Shown piece by piece: positions 24,501-37,338 of a stretch of DNA of 64,000 nt. Below the pieces are notes generated by a model that did not search any database, had not been told where the DNA came from, and saw only the letters and a list, made by a program, of their open reading frames with translations. The stretch comes from Avena insularis (Eukaryota; Streptophyta; Magnoliopsida; Poales; Poaceae), in assembly GCA_023614405.1 (NCBI GenBank), contig CM042693.1, forward strand, positions 157,620,731 through 157,684,730, in the 5' to 3' direction. A program made the position numbers and the translations under genes. Positions within the stretch are counted from its first letter, which is position 1, and each line of letters starts with the position of its first letter.

Positions 24501-24941
24501 CGCCAGCCATAAGTCTTGTAGAGTACACCCCGTACTCACCCTTGCTTCGTTGATACTTTTGCAGAAGATTAAGTGTTACCATAGAAGATGAGTTCTTCAC
24601 GGCATCGACATCGACGAGTAGTTTGGAGTTCCCAGCCGGCAGTCTGGGATCTATAGATTTGAACGTCATCGTTATGCTTCAGACCTCTTAGGCCATTTGT
24701 TAAGTTTGCTATACTTAATAGCATAATTTTCCTTCCGTTGTTTGATGTTTGTGGTAAGTGACCTCTGCTTGTAATATTTCGGTTCTTTGCTCAGTTATGA
24801 GCTTGCTGTAATAAAAAAAATTGTGTCATAGGGTCACTGTTGTGTTACCGATTCTCTCTCCGTACGCTTCCGAGATTAGGTTAGGCTTATGTTCAGACGA
24901 AGGTCTGGGATTTTTCTAGCCCTAATCCCAGGGTTGTCACA
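21563..24941 (+). repeat. 5' LTR of R2
   Basis: Starts TGTAACAACCTAGC and ends GGGTTGTCACA. A GC-rich block (about 21900-22800) gives several short accidental frames. A dyad cluster lies at 24187-24228, about 755 bases from the end. I found no convincing TATA box. Termini resemble the Tekay-like LTRs (TGTAACA...GTCACA), but the body differs from R1. Confidence 0.9.
24187..24228 (+). promoter_or_regulatory. Dyad cluster in the R2 5' LTR
   Basis: Perfect CCCTGCAGGG (24187-24196), 8-base spacer, CTTTTTGAAAAG (24205-24216; the central C of CTTTTCGAAAAG is now T, a CpG change), then CCGCGTCTGCGG (24217-24228). The 3' LTR keeps all three in better shape. Confidence 0.6.
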
Positions 24942-24946
24942 GGTTT

Positions 24947-24958
24947 TGGTATCAGAGC
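24947..24958 (+). other. Primer binding site of R2 (tRNA-iMet type)
   Basis: TGGTATCAGAGC, five bases after the LTR end, complementary to the 3' end of plant initiator tRNA-Met. Confidence 0.9.
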
Positions 24959-27900
24959 AGTACCGACTGTAGGAAACCCTTTCTACTAGTCGATGTTGAT
25001 TCTAGTGTTTGTGAAAAATATTTTCAAAGATGAAAATTATGTTTGAAAACTCGGTATGCTTCTTTTTCTCCTTATCCAGTTTCGCTCTAGCTCTGTGTTA
25101 CCTTATATTGTGTTGATTTGGAAAAGTTTTTCTATCTCCTCTTTTTCTTCAAAGCTTAGGTGCCTTTTCAGGCATGTCGATACTCAACCATTTGACCTAG
25201 TGTTGAGTTCTCTAGAGTTAGTTGTGTGTGTTCCATGTTTCATTTGTTCTGTTTCTTCTGAGAGATTCCTTGCTATCATGATCTCTCTGTCCTTTGGACC
25301 CACAATATTATATTGTAGGATCCATAAAGTTCTGTTCTAGGCTTCGAGGTCTTCTTTCACCTCGTGTGCCTCCTTTTTGTTTGTTTGGGTACTTCAGAAG
25401 TTGTATCTTCTCTTGGAAATTACCCTGTGATTACTATCTTGTAGTGTATGATGTGTCACTCAAGTAGTAGTTACTCCTTTCTCTGGGTTTTAACCCTAGG
25501 ACTTGAACCTAAGATCCCCGATTATGCTGGATTCTGGTGTTGCGAATCTTGTACATGACGCTGACCTTTAACCCAATATCCATTTTGTTGACCCATGTGG
25601 TTAATGTTTACACATTACCTCAGAATGGCTAGTACTTTCTAGTATAGTTTTCAATCTCGTGGATATTGTCGCTATTGAACAAGTGACAAAAAAGGACTTC
25701 CCCTACGACATGTTATGGCACATGTTATTTAATGGTACCAAATAGATCACGTCAAGCGTGCTCCTCATGAGTCCCGCATCTGTATTCATGACTCTGCCAC
25801 ATCTTACCTTTCTATGCATTGGTCTTCGAAAGATTGTTGACTTATGCGTCCGCATCTCGGTATTCTATTCTGAGCATGTTCCTTCCCTTGTTGCTTTCCG
25901 ACCTTTGTCTACTAGTTGGTAGCCAAGTAGTAAATGTGCATTGGTGTCTTCCGATGCAAGATACTCTTGTGGTTCGTCATGATAAACCATTTTGGATTGT
26001 CAGGAGAAACAAACTCCAGTACCTCGTCATTTCTAAGACCAGGTCAAAGTGTTGTAATCCGCAAACCAATAAGAATTGATTAGTTTATGTTTTGTTCCAC
26101 CTTAAAGTGTCACACTCTTTTATACTAAGAGGTCGTGCTGAGTTTCATGACCCTCTTAATGAAGTGATGCTCTTACACATATTTACCACTTTTCCTCTGA
26201 GTTGTTCGCACTCATGAGTGTTGTGCGTTCATAATGATGTGGCCATCTAAGATTCTTAGCAATTCTTATTGCTTTGAATTTCAAGGACATTCGTACCATT
26301 CTTAGCATGATTGGTTAACCCTATCACTAAGATAATTTTGATTGTGCTACCAAGGCCACTATTCTAGTGCACTCTCTTCGGTCAAAGAGTCAAGTTCGTA
26401 CCAAAACTCTGAGACTATGTCTTCTTTCCCTACCAAGCAAGTTTCCTCTCGAACTAAGTGACATATCGGTGGTTCGTGATATTTCGGATGTCTACCAGAA
26501 GTATCTCCATGTTGCCACATGACCGTGTTGTCAGGTTCTTGAGTAAGTTGTTTCTTTAAACCACTCCTTTCTCTAAGGATCTGTACTGGATAACCCTGAA
26601 CTAATTGGTTGAGCTTAAACAACAACTTGGACAGTTGTAAGACAAATGTTCTATCCAACTCTGTTCCTCCTTAAAGGGATGTCTGGTTCTGTTCGTGTTG
26701 AAGCAAGATAGTATCTTCTTTATGGATATGTTATTTTCCCTGCCTTTGATTTGATTGGGAAATCGTCAAATCAAACCCAGTTCCAAGGACAATCTTGATG
26801 GTGTATCTACTTGTGATGTCTCACTTAAGTACATCTTCATGTCCTATGGTTTGACCAATGTCTATGCTTTGTTCATACAACATGTGCGTCCATCTTCTTG
26901 GAATGTATAGATAAGCTTGTCATCGAGCCCATCGATGACATCCTTACCTTCTCCATGCTAGAAAAGATTCATGTGGAACATTTGGCATTAACGTTGGAAA
27001 CTTTTGAGAACCATCTTCGTGTTATCTCGAAGTATGTGTTCTAGATGTTAGAAGTAACCTTTTTTGATTCATCCGCAAAATGTTGAAAGATGTCGTCGTG
27101 GATCTGAGTAGAGTTATCATTGTTTCTCTGGGAATCGATTCAAGTCAGTTCAGCATGTGTGAAGTCTTCTTGATATGGTAGGTTGATACCTTTACATATG
27201 GAGAAGATCCTCCAACCACACTAAGCCATTGATTGATTCGTCATGCAAGATAAGAAGTCCAACAAAACTTCGATATCCTCCTAAATGTTTCCTAAACAGG
27301 ATTCAGTTGTGTTAGTTGCAAACAATTCATGTAGATGCAATTATCTCTTGATAATTTGCTATCACATGGGTTCCACAATCTAGCTCATACTTTGGAACTA
27401 GACACCAAAGTCCATGTCTTGAGAATCTAGTAACTTTACCTTGTGGTAAATGTTGCACACTTTCTATTCGGACATGCTGAGTCTGAAGTATCTCTCCACT
27501 TAATCAAAGTTGAATCTCAAGCAGCAATAATGGTTGGTGTTCCTCAAGGTTTTGATGTAGGTATCTTTGGAAATCTCGCAAGATTGATGTAATGGTTGGC
27601 ACAATTAGCCAGAATACCTATTGTCACCTTCTCTTGAATTAGTAATAACAACCACTCTTCATGAGGCATATTCTATGATTTATCATAGGAGTCGATCTTA
27701 TGGTTTTCTTTGGATGTGAAGTCTGACCTTTACTTGATGACTGATTGAAGGCTTGTTAAAAGTTTGATATCAGGATCTTGAACATCAAGGAGAACATTTA
27801 AAGTAGAGTTGCTAAATGTCTCTCGGTCGATCCTCCAGAACCATTTATGTTGGCAAGTACCTTGTTATGCCAAGTACTTGGAGTCTGAGAATGAAGTTTC

Positions 27901-28631
27901 TTTCTTCCCGTATCATCAGTAATCTTCTAGGGTATTCATCTTGGTGATATAAAGTGATATCAAAATCGTTGGCAAAAATTTCGGTAGCCCTGTATGAATA
28001 AAGAGTTTCCTTCTCGTCTTCTTAAACATGTTCGAAGAGCGCTTATGATTTTAGTAATCAATAGTTCCTCTTGTTACATGTTCCTTGTGACTCTTACGAG
28101 TCCTCTCCACCAAAACACCTCTTTTTCTTAGCCTTATTTTGAATAAACGAGTGACACTTCTGTGTCAAAAGTAGTTCAACAGCTTGGTTTTGTTGGTATC
28201 TATCTCTTTCACCGGTGAAGCTCTACTTAAGCTGTCTAATAGAGGTTCACTTTCTGAAGTCTGTGTTCCTTTTCCAGCTGTTGGGAGTCTCCTTCCCTCA
28301 GAAGTCAAAACTCTTCTGCAAGCTCCATGGTCTTAATCCTTATGAAGACTAGTTATCTGTCACCTCGAAAACTTTCTCCTTTTGTTTCCTCTGTTACCTT
28401 GACGTGTTTCATGTTTCTTGGCTCTAGAGATGTTTGTGAAACATATATCCATGTGTTGACCATGAGATACTCAGTTCGTGGTTCTATTTCATTCCCTCTC
28501 TTCCTTAGTGTGAGCAGCCACCTTGAATATTATGAAGCGTTTCGTCCATTCGTCATGGTGGCATGGATCAACCTCTTCGAGAAGATTGTTGAAGTCTAGT
28601 GTAACCCTGTTCCTTTTGTCTTCCTACCTAG
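24959..28631 (+). pseudogene. Wrecked gag-pol remnant inside R2
   Basis: No frame longer than about 120 codons. The clearest relic is reverse transcriptase at about 26840-27010: MSYGLTNVYALF in one frame, then CIDKLVIEPIDDILTFSM and HLALTLETFENHLRVISK in another. These correspond to the [12 protein letters not shown] and FIDDIL...Y motifs of Gypsy reverse transcriptase, with the catalytic FIDD turned into PIDD. Frameshifts and stops occur every few dozen codons. I could not pick out gag, the protease active site or an integrase DDE. No host gene is seen. Confidence 0.6.
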
Positions 28632-28662
28632 GAATCTCGGGACGAGATTCTTTTAAGGGGGA
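28632..28662 (+). other. Inverted repeat and polypurine tract of R2
   Basis: GAATCTCG-GGA-CGAGATTC (28632-28650) is a perfect 8-base inverted repeat, followed by TTTTAAGGGGGA (polypurine core 28655-28662) just before the 3' LTR. The polypurine tract primes plus-strand DNA synthesis. The inverted repeat matches that of R1 except for a paired change at its outer base pair. Confidence 0.75.
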
Positions 28663-28668
28663 TAGAAT

Positions 28669-31600
28669 TGTAACAACCCTAGCTTTATTAATGGTAATTA
28701 GGGTTTTATTGTGCATTCATGAGCATCATCATTTAAAATGTATGAAAGAAAATAATCACAAAACCCTAAACCCTAGCTTCCCTCTCTATTTGGAATGTAT
28801 TCAAAATGGTTTCGATATATTTGAAAAGTATAAAAAGTTGGAACCCAAATGGTTATTAAGGGTCTCCATGTTATTTTAAATATTTACAAAGTATCTTGTA
28901 TTTTGAAATTGTTCAAAACAGATTACAAATGAAAATACAAAAGAGAAAACAGGAAACAGAAAAAGAGAAATGTTTTTACAGAAAAAATAGAAACCCTAGT
29001 ATATCTGGGCAGCAACCCAACTTCCTCTCCCTTTCTTGCCGCTCAGTGCCACACAGCGCAGCCCACCTTGGCCAGCAGTCGGCCCAACCGGCCCATACCT
29101 CTTCGTTTCTTTCCCCGTCATCTTCCTCCAGACAGGCAGGGAGCTGCCTATCACCGCCGGCGCCGCCGATCCTCCCCGCCATGATTCCCGCCACCGCCGA
29201 GCTCCAGGAGATGGATAATAAGCATCGTGACCCCCTTTCCCATCCTTATCCTCTCTCTCCCTCTCAGATGACCTCTCTCTCGTTCCCTCACGGACCCGAA
29301 ACCCTAGCCGCCGCTCTCTGCTTGTTGCCATCGTCTCGAGCCACCCCGTGCCTAGCTGAAGGGTCCCTGAGCTTCGCCTTGCCGTCACGATCTTCCTCGT
29401 CAAGGGAATCGACGTGGGGTGCCCGCAATCGACCGCTTCGACCTTGTCTTCTCCGCCACTAAATAGCAACGCCGTCGCCATTTACTTTGCTACCGACCTC
29501 CTCTGGCCAAATCGACATCACCAGCATCCCCAGGGTGAGCCTTCGGTGCTCAAGGCACCTTCAGTTTTCTAGTGCGCTTCTTTGGCAGACGCTGCAACCT
29601 GGCCTTCGCGCCGTGGTAGTAGCTCTAGTGGCCTTATTGGAGCGGTGCCGCCTCTGTCCAGCTCGCCTAGCTCCACTGATTTGAATGGGCCTGGTCTCGC
29701 AGCCCCGCGCGCCGTAAATCACCGCCCTACCGCCGATCTGTGGCTCACCACCGTTGGTGACGTCACCGTGAAGGCATCAAGCGTGACCAGACCCAGTCAA
29801 ACACAACCGGGTCCCACTTTGCTTGCGTGGATGCATACGTGGCTCCGGGCCCAGCAGTCAGCCTCACTGGCTAACTTAGGTTTGGGTGAGAAAAGGATTA
29901 GATGCTGTGGTGACGTCAGCCTTGTGTCACACAGACGAAATAAAACTATTTAAATTGGTTTAATAATTTCAGAAAATGAATAAAACTTGTAAATTCAATA
30001 AGTAATTATTTATAAGTCAGAAAAATACAAATAATATATCAAAATGATCAGAAAAATGAGCTCTATCTAACTAAGCTACAATCATGCATAGTTCAAAAAA
30101 TTCAATTGCAATTTTAATTAGAAGAACCAATTGAACCCCGTAGGTGATTCCGAGGATCCCCCTGTTCTAGGGTTTGGACCTTTCGGACTCCGTTTAAAAT
30201 GACCAAGCATGCTTTAGCGTTTATTCCAATGCAATTTAACTTGTCAAACCATCATCCTTGATTGAGTATTGCATCAATGCCATGTGTTGATTATTTCCTT
30301 TCTTTTCGGTATTTGGTTCTTCCTCGATAGAATACGATATCGGAATCGAGATCGACATTAAAGCCCGAGATCAACACCATCGAAGATCGAAGACCAATAC
30401 TTGATCAACAATAATCAAGTCAAGTACCAGATGTCCAAAGCTCTGCTTTCTGGATAACAACTGGCAAAGGTAAGCGAAGCCCCACACATACATATGAATC
30501 CTATGCTTTCAAAGTATTTCAATTCTTGCCATGTGCATACTATTCTAAAGTCTTTTTATCGATAGATAGAGTTATCCTATATGATGGATGTTTCCTTCGA
30601 AGCCTATATTCCTTGATCCACTGCTCCTAGCATAACTAGGGTTTGGCTTGTGAAGCGTTGCTAGAACTGTCACATTTGTTGTGCTTACCACGCTAGGTTG
30701 TTACCACTGGTCCATCCGGTTGATGAATCAGAGCTACGAATGAACCTAGTTTGATAGGATGACGTGGTATGATCAGAGATGAAAGTTGAACGTGCTAAGG
30801 CTTGTATGGGAGGCCACAGTGGGTTGTGGTTTTTTCCAGTCCCATACTTGCCACCCCTAGGACCCGATGTTCTTGCCTCTTGAACCAAGACGAGCGTACA
30901 GCCACACGGGGGCCTAGAAACCCCCTCGACCAACTAACTTGCCTAGCAGATTCCATGAGTCACATAGTTCGGGCTTTCCATTCGACATACACATCTTGGA
31001 TGTTATTGAATGGAGGTGAAGGAGGTGCATTCATAACAGGTAGGTAAGCGTGGCCACGAACAAGAGATGTCCAGCATCCATAATCTTGAACCCTGCACAT
31101 CATTAGGGACCGGCTTCGGGACTCGACCCATAATAGCGGCATCTCCCTAATGCGTGACTCATGGTCTCGGAGAAAGCAAGGTAAAGGTCATGGTCAACCA
31201 CTCCCTGTCGGCCTTCCAAGGGAGAGGGCTAATGATCTTCCATTAGGAATCGGTTGGTACGTGTGGGTAAAGTTGTACACCCCTGCAGGGTTATTAATCT
31301 TTTCGAAAAGCCGCGTCCGCGGTTATGGACGACTTGGGAACAAACGTGAAGTTCATAGAGAACTTGAACCTAGTCGTAAAACTTGGCAAGTTAAATAATG
31401 TGTGCTTAAGGATGCTTTCTCGGGGATTGAGGGGGTGATCCTAGATAGGTTCAGCTGATGAAGATTCAGTGGATATCAAAAGATGATCAAAGCTAGATAT
31501 ACCGCTCTCTTATCCCCTTTTAAAATATTCTGATTAGTCGAAATTCTTCTCCCTCTTGTTTTACAAACAAAGATGGCTTTATGCAAAATAACTCCACCAG

Positions 31601-32034
31601 CCATAAGTCTTGCGGAGTACACCCCGTACTCACCCTTGCTTCGTTGATACTTTTGCAGCAGATTAAGTGTTACCATAGAATATGAGCTCTTCACCGCATC
31701 GACATCGACAAGTAGTTTGGAGTTCCTAGCCAGCAGTCTGGGATCTATGGATTTGGACGTCATCGTTATGCTTAAGGCCTCTTAGGCCATTTGTTAAGTT
31801 TGCTATACTTAATAGCATAATTTTCCTTCCGTTGTTTGATGTTTGTGGTCAGTGACCTCTTCTTGTAATATTTCGGTTCTTTGCTCAGTTATGAGCTTGC
31901 TGTAATAAAAAAATTGTGTCATAGGGTCACTGTTGTGTTACCGATTCTCTCTTTGTACGCTTCCGAGATTAGGTTAGGCTTATGTTCAAACGAAGGTCTG
32001 GGATTTGTCTATCCCTAATCCCGGGGGTGTCATA
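28669..32034 (+). repeat. 3' LTR of R2
   Basis: Starts TGTAACAACCCTAGC and ends GGGTGTCATA. The 5' LTR ends in CACA, so the terminal CA has become TA by one C-to-T change. The target duplication TTCTC begins right after. The dyad cluster is at 31281-31322. Short frames at 28896-29953 lie in the GC-rich block and mirror those of the 5' LTR. Confidence 0.9.
31281..31322 (+). promoter_or_regulatory. Dyad cluster in the R2 3' LTR
   Basis: CCCTGCAGGG (31281-31290), spacer, CTTTTCGAAAAG (31299-31310), then CCGCGTCCGCGG (31311-31322) without gap. The first two are perfect palindromes; the third has only a two-base central mismatch. This is the best-preserved copy of the three-dyad form. Confidence 0.65.
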
Positions 32035-32039
32035 TTCTC

Positions 32040-34782
32040 GCTCCCAGGTAGCTTCTTCTTCAGTATGGTTACTCCACTGGATCTTGAGAAACTTGATACT
32101 CCGGCTCCTGGTGGTTCTGAAAGCTTCCTCGAAAATACGAATGGGTACTTCGGGATATGTTAGGTCCTCATTGATCTCTATTGTTTCGGTGATCAATATT
32201 CTTGAAAACTTCGGTATTCTCCGGGACTTCTAGGCATTTGTGAAGTAAAGAGATATGAAACACAGTATGCACGGCTGAGGTCTCCTCTAGCAGTTCCAGT
32301 TGATACGATACTTCTCCTCGACGATTCACAATCTTGAAGGGTCCGATATATCTGGGGGCTAACTTTCCTTTGAGCTAGAAACGTTGCATTCATTTCAAAG
32401 GTGATACTTTGAGATACACAAAATCTCTGATATTGAAGGCTAGGTCTTGACGTCTCTTGTCGGCATAACTCTTCTGTCTGGATTGGGCGGTCTTGAGGTG
32501 CTCACGGATCTTGTGAACTTTCTCTTCAGCTTCTCGTAGGATGTCGGGTCCGAAAATCTGCCTCTCTCCTACTTCTGACCAATTCAAAGGGGTACGACAC
32601 TTCCTTCCATACATGAATTCAAATGGGGCCATTTGCAAACTGGCTTGGTAACTGTTGTTGTATGAAAATTCTGTGAAAGGCAGACAGTCTTCCCATTTAG
32701 ATCCATATTTTAACACACAAGCTCTCAACATATCTTTGAGTATTTGATTTACTCGCTCCGTTTGTCCATCAGTATAAGGGTGATTAGCTGTGCTGAAATC
32801 CAGTCTGGTTCCTAATCCTTCTTGGACTTTCTTCCAAAATCTTGAGGTAAACTGAGTTCCTCGATCTGACACGATGTTCTTGGGGACTCCATGCAAACTG
32901 ACGATTCTAGAAATGTACAACTCTGCTAGCTTCGAACTCTTATAGGTGGTCTTGACTGGTAAGAAATGGGCGAATTTGGATAGTCTATCTACTATGACCC
33001 AAATAGAGTCATTTCCCCTACTAGATGTAGGCAGTCCAATGATGAAATCCATTCCAACGGAATCCCATTTCCATTCCGGAATTTGCAATGGTTGCAACAG
33101 TCCTGCGGGTCTCTGATGTCCCGCCTTGACTCTCTAACAAATATCACACTTGGCTATGTAGCTTCCGATTTCTCTCTTCATCTTATGCCACCAAAATTGC
33201 TCCTTCAAATCCTGATACATCTTCGTTCCTCTGGGGTGGATAGAATAAAGAGTACCATGGTCTTCTTTCAAAATAGCTTGCTTCAATTCTGAATCTGCTG
33301 GCACACAGATACGTCCTTTGTACCACAAAACTCCTTCTTCATCTTTGGTGAATCTGGGTACCTTCTCTATACCGATACAATGTTTGATTCCGTCATTACT
33401 AGCATTTCCTTTCTACGCCTCCTTGATATGACTGATCAAAGTGGGTTGAAGTTCTATGCTAGCCAAAAAATCCTTCACTTACTAATTCCATTCGGAAATC
33501 TTCCATCTCCTTGTGCAAACTTGGTTGCTCCTTCAGAATCATGGAGTTCAAGCGGCACGGCAATCTGCTAAGGGCATCTGCTACCACATTGGCTTTACCG
33601 GGGTGATAGTGAATGTCCAGATCATAGTCCTTGATTAGCTCTATCCATCTTCTCTACCTCATATTCAGATCCTTCTGAGTGAAAATATACTTCAGTCTCT
33701 TGTGATCCGAATAAATCTCACAACGGTTACCCATAAGGTAATGTCGCCATGTCTTCAAGGCTAAAACTATGGCTGCTAGTTCAAGGTCATGGGTTGGCTA
33801 ATTCTGCTCATGTTGCTTCAGTTGTCGGGATAGATATGATATGACTTTGCCTTCTTGCATCAACACACATCCGAGACCGATCTTGATGCGTCACAATACA
33901 CATCAAAAGGCTTCACGATATCCGGCATAATCAAGATTGGGGCTAAGATCAATCTCTTATTGAGTCCTTGAAAACTTGCTTCACATTTGTCCGTCCATTC
34001 AAACATCTTATATTTCTTTAACAATTGGGTCATGGGTCTTGCGATGCTCGAAAATCCCTCTATGAACTTGTGGTAATATCCTGCTAATCCGAGAAATGCA
34101 CGAACTTGGGTTTGAGTGGTGGGGCTTGCCATTCTTCAACATCCTTAACCTTGGCGGGGTCAATAGCAATTCCTCCGGCTGACACAATATGTCCGAGGAA
34201 TCCTACTTCCTGTAACCAGAATTCACATTTGCTAAACTTGGCATACAACCGATGCTCCCTAAGGGTTCCAAGTATGGTCCTCAGGTGTAGCTCATGTTCG
34301 TCTTCTAATTTGGAATAGATCAGAATGTCGTCGATGAAAATGACGACAAACTTATCCAGGAAGTCCATAAAAATCTTATTCATGAGGTTCATGAAATAAG
34401 CGGGGGCATTGGTTAATCCAAAAGACATGTCAGTGTACTCATACAATCCATATCTGGTGGTAAAGGAAGTCTTTGGAATATCCTATGCGCGAATCTTGAG
34501 TTGATGATAACCAGTTCTAAGATTAATCTTAGAAAACACTTTGGCACGGGTCAACTGGTCAAACAAATCTTCTATCTTTGGCAGTGGGTACTTGTTCTTG
34601 ATGGTGACATCATTCATCTTCTGATAATCCGTACACAAACGGTTACGTCCATCTTTCTTGTCCACAAATAAGACAGGTGATCTCCATGGCGACGCACTTG
34701 GTTCAATCAATCCTATCTCCAGCATAGCATCTAGTTGCTTCTTCGGCTCCACTAATTCAGATGGGTTCATACTATAAGGTCT
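32040..34782 (-). pseudogene. R0 pol: RT, RNase H, integrase, chromodomain (broken)
   Basis: Minus strand, read from high to low coordinates. Reverse transcriptase: [18 protein letters not shown] near 34650 and [13 protein letters not shown] near 34340, with the catalytic FIDD kept. RNase H and the connection lie at about 33330-34130 in several frames with stops. Integrase: a zinc-finger segment near 33130-33330, then a 235-codon open frame at 32390-33097 with the catalytic residues in [13 protein letters not shown] and GQTERV. The chromodomain start ([20 protein letters not shown]) is at 32040-32170 and its tail lies beyond R2. Stops and frameshifts split the region into at least seven frames. 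Protein identity to R1 is high. Confidence 0.85.
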
Positions 34783-36259
34783 CTAGGCTATGGGTCTGGT
34801 TCCAGGGATTAGTTCAATGATAAACTCAATATCCCGATCTGGGGGCATACCGGGCAAAACATCTGGAAATACGTCGGGGTATTCACAGACTACTCTGACT
34901 TGGTCAATGGTTGGTTGGGATAGACTCTTGTTGCACTTGAATTGATGGGGCAAGGTTTCAGATATATGGTCTACTGATACTCCAGTGGTACTGGTCATGG
35001 TTATGGCTTTCTTGGCACAGTCAATTAATCCTTTATGTTTCGACATCCAATCCATTCCTAGTACTACTTCCAAACCTTTAGTTCCAAGTAATATTAGGTT
35101 AGCATAAAAATATATGCCATGGATTCTGATAGGTATGGCCTTGCAAATTTGTCTAGCTTTGGTGGTTGAACCAGGTATTTGAACTATCATAACATGCTTC
35201 AATTTTGTTGGTTGAATCTTACTAGTGCATGCAAATTCTTTTGTAAAAAACGAGTGCGATGCTCCAGAATCAAATAACACTCTTGCAAGTACTGAGTTAA
35301 CAGAAAACATACCCAACACAACATCTGGCGCTTCTTGGGCTTCTTCAACATTCATGTGAAATAGACGGCCGCTGCGGTTGAGCGAATTCCCTGGGGCAAA
35401 CCTTCTACCAGGCTGAACACGACGCTGTTGCTGAGCTGGGGCATTCACATTGGGGGCTGCTGCAAGCTTCTTGGGGCACTCATTGGAGTAGTGACCGTTG
35501 GTTCCGCATTCATAACAAGTCACCTGAGACTTGTCCTTTCCTGCAACAAGCACAGCATTGCTTCCAGTCCTTGGGGTTGTATTGGTGTTGGTGCTGCACA
35601 GTGGAAATTGTTGGGGTTGCCGGGGTTGTTGTGGTTTCCTCCGGGCCTTGGGTTTCCTCCTCCACGGTTGGGATAGGTTGGACGGGTCATAGGGGGTCTA
35701 TTGTTTCTTGGTTCAAATCCTGTAGATGGGTTGGGGCGATACTTTGGGGTATGGTGGGTTCCTAGTTGATGCATCATTCAATGCTTGCGGTTCTCATTGG
35801 CTTTGTTGATCTTGCCTTCCATCTGAATGGCATAATCCACTAATTCTTCAATGTTAGCAAACGGAATATTGACTAACACTGTCTACATCTCATCATGTAG
35901 ACCATTCAAGAATCTCTCCTTCTTCTTGGCTTCAGTTTCAATCTCATCTAGTGCATAGCTAGATAATGACAGAAATTTGTCACGGTACTCAACTACTGTC
36001 ATACTCCCTTGCTTCAATTCTCTGAATTCGTCTCTCATCCTCTTGATTAAACCCGGTGGCACGTGGTTCTGCTGAACTTGAGTTTGAATTCATCCCAAGT
36101 CATCATCTGTCCTCTAGTCATGGCGCGAACGCTGTTCCACCAAGCTCTTGCATCTCCTGCTAGATAGTGGGTGGCCAACAGTACTTTCTCATTGGCCTCC
36201 ACTCCTGCGACTTCTAAGTTGTTCTCCATGGTCTGCAGCCAGTCATCTGCATCTAAGGG
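34783..36259 (-). pseudogene. R0 gag (C-terminal part) and protease (broken)
   Basis: Minus strand. From 36259 down: PLDADDWLQTMENNLEVAG, then LAGDARAWWNSVRAMTRG, the Gag core. A proline- and asparagine-rich linker, the zinc knuckle CYECGTNGHYSNEC (CX2CX4HX4C, about 35480-35520), and the protease active site LFDSGASHSFF (about 35265) followed by LEVVLGMDWMSKHKGLIDC. 34783-35553 is one 256-codon open frame; upstream parts are broken by stops and shifts. The Gag N-terminus continues at 57942-58171. Confidence 0.85.
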
Positions 36260-37338
36260 TGTCGTGGTGGTGTCAAAGCAGATGCCATGGGTAGGCTTAA
36301 GTTGGGGGCCGAATGGATGCTTGTGGTTACCGGGGAGGGAGTGCAAGGTCTAGCCATGCATGAAGAACAAGACAAAATCTCCACACTTAGGAATTTTATT
36401 GATACTTGAGGTTTACAAGTACTCCTAGAGCTATATGAACTAGGGTTTAGTGCACTAGTTCCCCTGCTAGGTCCAACCTCTCTAACCCTAGCTACCCCCT
36501 CCTTATATAGGCGATGGTTAGCTAGGTTACACCCCTTTGGGTCCTAGGGTTATTGTTTGGATCTGGGTCTTTACTGTACGGGCTGGGTCATGGGCTTGTA
36601 CTAAGCCCAGTGGCCCAGTCCATATAGTTAGACAGCTAACGGTCTTCATGTATGTCTCCTCCGGTTCTTTTGGCGTCATGTAGTAACTTTGTACGCCAGC
36701 CCTTGCTTTAGGCGTCACCCGCTCCTTTCATGTCACCCGGCGTCGCCCTTCTTTTTTGACCATGATTTACTACGGTCCCTCCTGAACCTCACTCGGAAAG
36801 GTGCCACGCATTCTATATGACTCGGCCCTTCCTCATGACTCTCGGCTCGTTGGTTCCTGCAAGATTAACATATTTGTCGTATAAGGGCCGACATAGTTCT
36901 TATGTCGGCCGCACATGACTATACTTCCCGGCCGTACTTACCCGTCCTGGTTCTTTATTTACTCGGTGCAAGCCAAGCTGGGCAATGTTTCACCCTTCAT
37001 GACCCTACCGGGGGTTATCCCCCCGATATTAGTCCCCGAAGCTAGTGAGGTCTAGCAATTCTAGTTGTTAGGCGTCTCCAGGTTCCTTTAATGTGATTGG
37101 AAATTCTCTTTCTGCCAGCATTTAATGCTTAAGATGCACTGTTTGGCATAATCTCGATATTATCCAAGCCTACTCTGCTCTTTCCGAGTCTCATCTTTTA
37201 CTTTCTGGCCCATTTTTACCTCGTGTCGAGTCATTTTGGCCACTTCCGAGTCATTTTTGGCGTGCCTTAGTCACTGATACCTTGTAATCATGATGACTTG
37301 TCTCAAATTTTGTTCCAAGCCCTCACTACATAGTGACG
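36260..37338 (-). repeat. T1 3' LTR, first part
   Basis: In plus coordinates it begins TGTCGTGGTGG, like the T0 LTR at 1675. On the minus strand it carries a TATA box, an AATAAAATTCC polyadenylation-like signal near 36395, and U3 phrases such as TCCCCCCGATATTAGTCCCC (plus reading, near 37018). It is interrupted at 37338 by R1 and resumes at 51264. No gene. Confidence 0.65.
36501..36509 (-). promoter_or_regulatory. TATA box of the T1 LTR
   Basis: Minus strand CTATATAAGGAGGGGG, about 245 bases before the LTR end, followed by a polyadenylation-like signal: a usual U3/R arrangement. Confidence 0.55.

Larger units (their letters stand above)
21563..32034 (+). mobile_element. Element R2: structurally complete, non-autonomous Gypsy element
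   Basis: 10,472 bp, flanked by perfect 5-base target duplications TTCTC (21558-21562 and 32035-32039). LTRs 3379 and 3366 bp, primer site and polypurine tract all in place. It interrupts R0 exactly within the codons WERE|D of the chromodomain tail. The internal region (3.7 kb) has no long frame, only a wrecked reverse transcriptase. The two LTRs look about 95% alike by eye, so insertion is much younger than the decay of its pol. Confidence 0.9.

Noticed and set aside
28896..29481. 188- and 161-codon frames on both strands
   Set aside because: Located in the R2 3' LTR; frames differ from those of the 5' LTR at homologous places, so not conserved as protein.
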